DNA from: Astrocystis sublimbata
Lineage: Eukaryota; Ascomycota; Sordariomycetes; Xylariales; Xylariaceae
DNA: 64,000 nt
Direction of reading: 5' to 3'
Assembly (NCBI GenBank): GCA_022453515.1
Contig: JAJNNY010000002.1
Location: forward strand, 62,001-126,000
Shown: positions 57,216-64,000 of the stretch, piece after piece
How positions within the stretch are numbered: the stretch's first letter is position 1
Layout: every line of letters starts with the position of its first letter
Notes under the pieces: model-generated
Databases searched by the model: none
Told to the model about the DNA's origin: nothing
What the model saw: the letters and a program-made list of their open reading frames with translations, nothing else
Translations under genes and position numbers: made by a program

Positions 57216-58672
57216 TCAGGCAGAATCTTTTCGCAGGGCGGGTGGTGGTGGTCCGTGATCTTCATGCTTCTGTGCAGATGCATCTCTCGAATATCGGGCC
57301 GGATTTTTGGGAGGAACCGGTGGAGTTGGTCCGTAGTCTTTGGTGGCATCGTACTCCTCTGCGGATACGTATTTCGAAAACCAGACTGGGCTCCTTGGCG
57401 GCTTTGGTGGCAGCGTTGGGCCATAGTCTTTGGCAGGATCATGCTCCCTTGCCTAAATGGAAGTTTTGGCATCCATACCTGTGTTGGCTGCAGTTGCAGT
57501 TTCGGATGGGACCAGAGGCCCGGCGGGCAAGATTTCTTCGCCAGCGCTAGTTGCTGTATGGTGGCTCATATAGCTCACCGTACTTGCGCGGCTGACCGGG
57601 AGCAAGTTTTCCTTGCTTCGGTTGGTCGAACCTCGAGCTGAAGTTTGAGCTGGGGCTTTGCCCGTCATAAATCTGGCCGGTGGGGGCGGCAAGACCATCC
57701 AACTCACGGCCTTCTTGAAAGGCGGTGGCCGGGCCACTGGGGGATTGTAGTCGTTGAGCGGGTGATTGATGGGGATAAAGTAGGGGTTCTCGTCACTGGC
57801 ATCGTCGGCGCTCTTGGACCTGGCGTCCTTGCTCAAACTGGATTCGATGAAACGGCCAGCTGATGATGCGGCGTTTCTAAGCCCATCGTACAGGATGTGG
57901 CCGGTTCGGGACAATTCATGGCCCCAGTCTTCATCATGACTCTGTTCAAAGGTTGGAAATGAGCAAACTGATGATCTTGGTGTGCCAAAAGGTATTCCAC
58001 AAACATTTGGGGCACCGGGGGAGAATGGGGAGATTTGGGAGACTACTAACCATATGGGGATTGTATTTCCAATTGGAAGGTAGAGAATCGTTCTTCGGAT
58101 CTTTGAAGCGTGGCGGCTTCCCACCTTTGGTAACAGCAGGAGAAGGAGGTTTGGGTTGATTAAGAAACGAGTCATGTGAATTGGAATCAGTGATAGTGAG
58201 AGAATGGACGGTGGTTCCGTCTGCATTATTGAGTGTGTTTGTGGTGGGGGGAGCTGTGGAAATATTGGATTTTGGAACCATGGGGCCAGGGGGGGCGTTG
58301 AAGGAAGCCGACTCCTCCTCAGGTTTCTGGCCAGCTGTCTTCGATTTCTTGCGCTGGAAGTGTGGTCCCACTTCATTGTTCACGTCAGCATTCGCGATCT
58401 TGCCGGCAGAACCAAACGAATGCGAGAGAACAAGCAGGAGGGGGAGGTGGTGGAAAAACAAACAACTTACTCTTGATTTCTTCGGACCAATATGGATTGG
58501 TACTGAAAGGTTCCGGCTGTTGGTAACCTTGTTTGTTCGTAGAGTCTCGTGCTCTTGCCTCTCGTTCTTTTTTGGCTTGCTGTCCGACGCGGTGTTTATG
58601 TCTCGCCTGATGACAAGGGGCGCAAGAGACGATGTAGAACACCACGGACTGAAGTGCCACAGAGAGCGACAT
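57216..58672 (-). CDS. uncharacterised fungal Pro-rich protein with C-terminal DYGPT-PP repeat
   Basis: Four exons, 58672-58471, 58370-58051, 57941-57579 and 57452-57216 (introns 100, 109, 126 and all in phase), encode 373 aa. The N-terminus MSLSVALQSVVFYIVSCAPC is hydrophobic, then comes a basic stretch (HQARHKHRVGQQAKKERE). PFSTNPYWSEEI and the later NPYFIPINHPLNDYNPPVA and WMVLPPPPARFMTGKAP match a family of unknown function that I recall in many Sordariomycetes. The last exon encodes three degenerate copies of an element around KDYGPTxPPxPP. Reading through the third intron ends the protein at 57453 and loses this repeat; the donor gtgagc at 57578 and acceptor tttag at 57453 make splicing more likely. 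PP-rich segments could bind SH3 or WW domains, which is inference. No enzymatic domain is visible. Confidence 0.75.
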
Positions 58673-58869
58673 TGTGATTACTCACGTCCGGAATGAGTTG
58701 GTGATATGGCAATTGTGGGGGGCAATAGCCAAGTTCTTGAGTTGTTATGAGAATGTGTGTATGGTGAACGTCAAACCGATGAATTGTATGACAACTTTTG
58801 TAGTACTGTTATTGCAATGGTGGATGAAAAACAATCAAACTTATGGGTAAGTAGTTTTCGAGCAAGAAT

Positions 58870-58889
58870 TGTGTTGTGTTGTGTTGTGT
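58870..58889. repeat. (TGTGT)4 microsatellite
   Basis: Four TGTGT units in a row, about 200 bp upstream of the Pro-rich gene. Confidence 0.75.
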
Positions 58890-59522
58890 CGTTGTGCTGT
58901 TTTGCTTGAAGATGACAAGATATGAAGAGGAGAAGAGAAGAGAAACGCGTCGGGGCGAGAGAACAGGCTGTTTACATTAAACGCTTTCGATATAGAGTTT
59001 TGAGTCGCCTGCAACTGATGAGGTAAATAACGCTTGCAGTCATGCGTGGAATATGCGGCCACGAGGTACCGTTGCAGAGTGCAGCGAGTGAGGGCCAGCG
59101 CACGTATGAAGCCTCGTACGCAGCAGCAGCTTGAATGCGGGATAGGGGCCAATCGAGTTGCCCCGCAAACTGAGTTCCGGTATGCAGTATGAAGTCGGCA
59201 TGTCAATGGACATCTCGCTCGAGCGCCTTGCGCGAAGGCTACGTGGGGCTGGCGGGTTTGCACGGGCACAGAACAAAGTCGACTGAAGCTGCCCGCACTG
59301 CGGCAACATACATGATCGAGTTCGAGCGAATGGCGGTTTGATAGGAGATGCTGGAGTGATGGGTTAGGTGGTATTAGGGAAACCCGAAACAGAGGGAAAA
59401 GTGGATTTGGTCGCAGGATTCAGGATTCAGGACCAGGGTTTCTGGTCCAAGGCGAGCCAGGCGAGCCAGGGGTCGAGGCCCCTCCAGGTCCCTCAAGTCC
59501 CTCAGCTCTAGGTACTCCTACA

Positions 59523-59539
59523 TGTAGGTACGTACCTAT
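59523..59539. repeat. TAGGTACGTACCTA palindrome
   Basis: Variant of the dispersed motif with a central ACGT. The 14-base core is a perfect palindrome. Confidence 0.7.
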
Positions 59540-60827
59540 AAAGGTGCCCCTCGAGCGGGAGGAGGTGCTTGGCATAGCACAGCCGGATTGCCGGATTGAA
59601 CGATGCACTTTATTGGTTGGTCTGTGCTACGACCTTGCAGTACCTACATCATGGCTACGAGTACATAAGTCGGGGATATATTTAGAAAATGGCGCTTCTC
59701 GCTCTCTAATCATCCGGCGCTAATAAGCAAGCATTGGTGTGCTGCATCCATTGACTTCCGTCTATCTAGAATTCTGCATCATGTTGCCTCGATCAAGCAT
59801 CTATTCAACGCACAGTACTTGAGTAGGCACACGAAAGTGGAAACGGGGCCATTCGTGGCTATACCCAATTGGTATAGCCAAGTCTCGCGGCAGATCAGTC
59901 TAGCGATTATAGGCTAGATGGCCCATGTAGTTCCACAAAAGCGCGAGCTTAATTTACACCCCTACCTGACCCGCTCGACCCATCCGACCATCCATTGCCT
60001 GAGCCGTATCGAATACAGGAGATTCGGTACGGTAGGGGTAGCACTCTGGTCATGTGACCGCGCGATAATCTCGTGAGCCAATCCCGTCTTATCAGACTGT
60101 CGCTATCGCGGACGGGAATAGTACTACTGTACAGTGTACATGTAGGTCCGAAACTGATATGACATCAAATTCCATGCGCCAAAATGTGGACAACAGTACA
60201 CAATATTCAACCCAAGAACGATATTCCTGATTGGCTATGTGAATCCAAAGAGCTTATGAGCCACGCATAGAAAACAACTCTGAATTTCTGACCGCGTCGC
60301 CATTCTCTCTCATTGCGAGATGTACTTGATCTAAATGCCCCGAGTGGGTTTGGGTTTCTCTGCTCACTTCGGTTGAATGAACCGAGCCCCCGAGGTGCAT
60401 CTCTCATACGCGTACCCACACGTGTCGTGCAAAAATCGGATTGCATATGCACCTCAGAGCTTATGTAGCCTTCCGTCTTTCAAGGTTGTGAGCTGCAACT
60501 TGCGAGATATGTTGCCATCTCTTCCAAGAACCTTAGGTTGCAATGCGCAGAAACCGGGGTTACACAATGATGTAATGCCCTGATCATTCGCTCTTCAGCT
60601 TGAGGTATTCCACCATGACTTCATGTGTCGGTACACGGAATGATCTAGACATCGTGGCCGAACAACCAGGACGTCTTCCTTTTCGCACACTGAGTCATTG
60701 CCGCAACGAGATTCACAGCATGACTGAATAATGCTGAATTTAACTTACAAGAGAGGCTAGTTGGAAACAAATAACACCAAGTTCCGTGATCAATATCGTA
60801 GGTCAAACAACCCTTCAATGCCTTTTT

Positions 60828-62067
60828 TCAGCTTAATCTTCTATTCCCGTAATGCTTCTCCATGACGTCCTCAAACTTCGTGGTTATTAAATCTTCAAAA
60901 CACTTTGCATTTGCCGGCAGGATTTCACTCCCGTTGCCAAATGCCTCACTGAGCTCCGCACATTCAATGCGAATCGCATCACCTGCCTCACGGGCCTTTC
61001 CAACTTCACATGTCAGTTCCTCAAGTGAGACGTGCACTCTCTGGACCGGTTTCCGGGCAACTCTCTCCAGAATCTCAGCCGCATCTTCCCAACTCACTCT
61101 ATCTCCCGAAAGGTACGTGAACTCGCCCCAAGTGCCGCGCGGCAGACGCAGCAATCTCACCACCCCACTCGCGATGTCATCCGCGAGCGTCATGCTGACC
61201 TTATCCCTGGAGTCCCCCAAGATTTTCACGACCGGCGGTTCCGCCTCGGCGTCCACGGGCAGGAGATTAGGGAACTCGGGCGGCAGGTCCGCCATGTACT
61301 TCTTCTTGCCTCGCGGGAGGAAGAAGTCCATAATGATGCCGACGCAGAAAACCGTATACTCGATGCCGTGAGTGCGACATACGCGCCCGGCGTGTTCGCG
61401 AAAATCCATCTTGTCCGCTTCCGAGGACGGTGGCACCGGGAACCGCGCCACATCGTTGGCGTACTCGGCTGGCACGAAGCGCTTGACGTCCTCGGCGACC
61501 GCGGCGTCCAGCAGGTTGCGGTGGCTTCGTGCCGTGAGTGAAGGGTTCTGCAGATCCACCATGAATGAGAGAAGGGTGTCGGCTTGCGCAGACTTCAGAG
61601 CTGCTCTGAGAGAGGCGATCTTGTTGTAGTCTACTACCTGTCTCGGTATAAGCATGTTTTCTATTTTCACATTTGCCAAGATTTTTGTGTAGATGGGGCA
61701 AATTAATCGAAATAGGTTTTGTGGTTCCATATTCCATGAGATCTCATAGACCATGATTTAGACGACATGTATTGTGAGAAATGGCTGAGGAGATGACAAT
61801 GGCAAAACCATGTTCGCAAGCCAGGTCCTACCTTGATCACAGCACCCTTCTCTTCAAGTGCAGGCTTGGGCGACCGTGAGAATACTGTCACATTGAAATG
61901 ATTACTTGCAAGTAAGGCGTCCAAGACATGTTTCCCTAGATATCAATTATCATAATGTTAGTCAAAAGTTTCACCTTAGGGAAGATTTGACCTCGGGGAG
62001 AGCGATCAGTGCTAAGGATTTCCTTACCAAGACCGCCTGGTCCAGCAACAACAATATTCGCTGACAT
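60828..62067 (-). CDS. NmrA-like / isoflavone reductase family NAD(P)-binding protein
   Basis: Three exons (62067-62028, 61935-61832 and 61637-60828; introns 92 and 194 nt) encode 317 aa. The small first two exons build the dinucleotide-binding motif SANIVVAGPGGLGKHVLDALL and VTVFSRSPKPAL. The third exon carries VDYNKIASLRAALKSAQADTLLSF, RFVPAEYANDVARF, DFFLPRGKKKYMADL and the C-terminal substrate domain. NmrA-like members act either as redox sensors that regulate transcription factors or as reductases of aromatic compounds; sequence does not decide. A conserved Lys expected in isoflavone-reductase-type catalysis is not certain here. Reading from ATG codons in the third exon alone would lose the cofactor site. 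The exon joins keep frame throughout. Confidence 0.88.
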
Positions 62068-63341
62068 TTTCGTTCTTAAGAATGATCGAAGATACTTTCT
62101 CAGACTTGTGCCAGGAAGTGTAGTCGCAACTTGAACGTCACCAATCGTGTGGAGGTTCCATACAATATTTGAAGTATGATTGAGTAGATATTGTGCTGGG
62201 CAGAACATCTACCACGAAACCCAATTCACAACAAACACGAAGGAGAACAGGTTTAGTCAATGACTCTGTTTGCGTAGCCTGCTACAACCCCGCCTGTAGA
62301 TCCCGCCATATTCCCATGTTTGATGCTGCAACACGTCATCTGGAATGTGTTGCGCACGATTTATTACTCAGGCGAGTCAGGTGTAGGCGGGCCAGGAAGC
62401 ACTAAACCCACACGTAAATTGCGCGAGGCCATGTGACTTGGCTCGCTCTGGTCCACAGCGAAGTTGAGGGCACAATGACACATGCCAGATGACTGCCAAG
62501 ACACAGATGCACGGGAACCATCATCTAGTCGACCTAGCCTGGTAGGTAGTCAGAGGCATGATGGAATGTCACGTACGGACATGCTATGGACTGAGCCAAG
62601 CCTGATATCTTGTCTACCTACCCAGGTAAACCATCGTGAATAGGAACACACATATTTCCGGCCACTAAAAGATTTGTGCCAAAACATCTGATTATAGATA
62701 ATTTTTCTTTTAGTGCTATCCTCTCGAGCGTCCTTCTCGACGTACACTACACTGTCTAGGTAGGCTCTGGAGCAAAGCTAGGCGGAGAGCCTTCTATGTA
62801 CAGTTGGTTCAGAGATTGCCAATCTTCCACGCGTTATTTAAATAGGCTGGGAAACAAACAGTAAGACGGTGAAGGTTTAAGCCGTCCTCGTACAAAGAAG
62901 AAATATGTAAAGTAGGTTGATTCCGTAACAGAAATAGCTTGCTTGTAGCGCGCAATGAACAATCGGCGAGGGCTACTACCGCGAATTGACCAGCTGAGGC
63001 GTGGCCGGGATTCGCGGCGCAGGTCTTGATGTTCATACACGATTGCGCCGGGTTAAATAAAGTGTACAACAATCAAACAACGATAAAATGTCATAATGCA
63101 ACAATGCCTGACCGTACGCCTGGATCCATCAATCCAAACCCATCCGCATCGTGGCAAGGGTGTCCGATACCTTTCGTGTGCAAAGCATGGTGTGATTGCG
63201 TCAAATAGTGTACAAGGCTGTGTATAGTCTAAACATTGAAGACAGTGGCCTTTTCTGGGAAACGGGGTAAGAGCTCTTTGGTGGGGGTCCGAAGGAATTG
63301 GAGAATACGAGAATACTAGGTGTTCGATCCACGTGCATGTA
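62068..63341. other. 1.3 kb spacer
   Basis: This region is the promoter side of the NmrA-like gene and the 3' flank of the right-edge gene. It has weak copies of the dispersed motif at about 62538-62548, 62612-62627 and 62755-62766, and no supported gene. Confidence 0.55.
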
Positions 63342-64000
63342 TTACACATCCCACTCCTGCTCGAGCTCGTCCTCCGCCTCTTCAGGTGTCAACGCAGCGA
63401 AGGAGGAGCTGCTGCTGGTGAGGACAGGTTTCTTGGTGCCGTTGACAGGTTTAAGAGTTGAAGCAGTCGTAGTAGTTGCGGTGTCACCATTGGCAGGTTG
63501 GTTTGGAGTAGTAGGAGTCTCGGCAGCAGCATCCTTCTTCTTGCCCTTCTTCTTGGTCTTGACTTCGTTCCAGGAGTCTTCCTGTCGCAGCATCTCGAGT
63601 TGCTCTTCCTCTGATGGCAAACCAGACCAAGGGTCCGATGCAGCCTTGGTCGCGGAGGCGACTGGGGCAGGCACGGGAACCTTGGCAGGCTCAGGCTTTT
63701 GTTGCTTCTCCAACGTATCAAGTAGCTGGACGGAGGTGCTGCTGTCGTTCGACTGAGGTTTCCAGGCATTCTGTGCAGCCATGGAGCTAGATCCATCCTT
63801 GGCAGGTCGACCTTCGGCGATTCGAGCAGTCCGTCGCTGTTGCTCTAATTTGACCTTGCGTTCCTTTTCCTCCTCTTCGCGGGCTGCCTTAGCAGCCTCT
63901 GCCTTCTTGCGGTTCTGGCGTTGCTTCTTGGTCTCGACGGGTTCAGCTGCCTTGGCCTTTCGGTCCTTAGGCTTCTTGCTTGCATCAGTACCTGTGAGGC
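63342..64000 (-). CDS. Lys/Glu-rich conserved fungal protein, 5' part beyond the window
   Basis: The C-terminal ~218 residues are visible. The frame is open from the window edge, beginning with a possible splice acceptor (CCTCACAG at about 63993-64000). It runs through a strongly basic, coiled-coil-like stretch (KKQRQNRKKAEAAKAAREEE, then ERKVKLEQQRRTARIAEGRP). A Pro/Ala/Lys linker follows, then SDPWSGLPSEEEQLEMLRQE and DSWNEVKTKKKGKKKDA, and an acidic end EEAEDELEQEWDV. An internal ATG at 63782 is not the start, because the same frame and composition continue upstream. I do not recognise a named family. The charge pattern suggests a nucleic-acid, ribosome or nucleolar association, which is inference only. 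Confidence 0.7.
   Translation of the reverse strand, partial: LTGTDASKKPKDRKAKAAEPVETKKQRQNRKKAEAAKAAREEEEKERKVKLEQQRRTARIAEGRPAKDGSSSMAAQNAWKPQSNDSSTSVQLLDTLEKQQKPEPAKVPVPAPVASATKAASDPWSGLPSEEEQLEMLRQEDSWNEVKTKKKGKKKDAAAETPTTPNQPANGDTATTTTASTLKPVNGTKKPVLTSSSSSFAALTPEEAEDELEQEWDV

Larger units (their letters stand above)
58673..60827. other. 2.2 kb spacer without a supported gene
   Basis: This region is the promoter side of the Pro-rich gene and the 3' flank of the NmrA-like gene. It contains a (TGTGT)4 microsatellite at 58870-58889, short direct repeats GGCGAGCCAG and AGGATTC around 59415-59470, and a TAGGTACGTACCTA motif at 59525-59538. Open frames here have no recognisable motifs. Confidence 0.55.

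Noticed and set aside
1..64000. CRISPR array, integron or prokaryotic operon
   Set aside because: No regularly spaced repeats, and intron-bearing eukaryotic genes throughout.

Overview
The window reads as nuclear DNA of a filamentous ascomycete, most likely a Sordariomycete. The genes are interrupted by short GT-AG introns (49 to about 195 nt), lie on both strands without operons, and are separated by 0.3 to 3.7 kb spacers. The families (Bst1 GPI deacylase, Pms1, prnC/PUT2-type P5C dehydrogenase, GH12 endoglucanase, NmrA-like and Gfo/Idh oxidoreductases) are typical of Pezizomycotina. I rebuilt exon structures by hand from reading frame, GT/AG sites and family motifs; no alignment or transcript data were available.

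Left part (1-22 kb): the 3' end of a PLP-dependent cystathionine beta-lyase, a gene-empty stretch of 3.7 kb, a Serinc/TMS1 membrane protein head-to-head with an MFS transporter, the ER GPI-inositol deacylase BST1 head-to-head with the mismatch-repair gene PMS1, and a glutathione S-transferase.

Middle part (22-37 kb), more accessory in character: intron-containing tRNA-Ala(UGC) and tRNA-Glu(CUC), each with an AT-rich 3' flank, a Gfo/Idh/MocA oxidoreductase, a secreted GH12 glucanase with a TATA box, a six-exon CoA-transferase family III protein that seems to lack the usual catalytic Asp, a seven-helix membrane protein with a 23-nt exon, a 2.8 kb gene-poor stretch, and an acyltransferase-3 membrane protein.

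Right part (37-64 kb), mainly on the minus strand: epoxide hydrolase, mitochondrial P5C dehydrogenase, PhoD-like phosphatase, mitochondrial-type rhomboid protease, a SAM methyltransferase, a secreted/vacuolar M20 carboxypeptidase, a Tma17/Adc17-like small protein, an SDR, an uncharacterised Pro-rich fungal protein with a C-terminal repeat, an NmrA-like protein, and a Lys/Glu-rich protein running off the right edge.

The genes do not form one pathway or a recognisable biosynthetic cluster, and I found no clear new multi-gene system. The most interesting non-gene signals are a dispersed TAGGTACCTA-type palindromic motif that sits mostly in 5' intergenic regions, and a short terminal-inverted-repeat element (MITE-like, about 48775-49038) with an AT-rich core.
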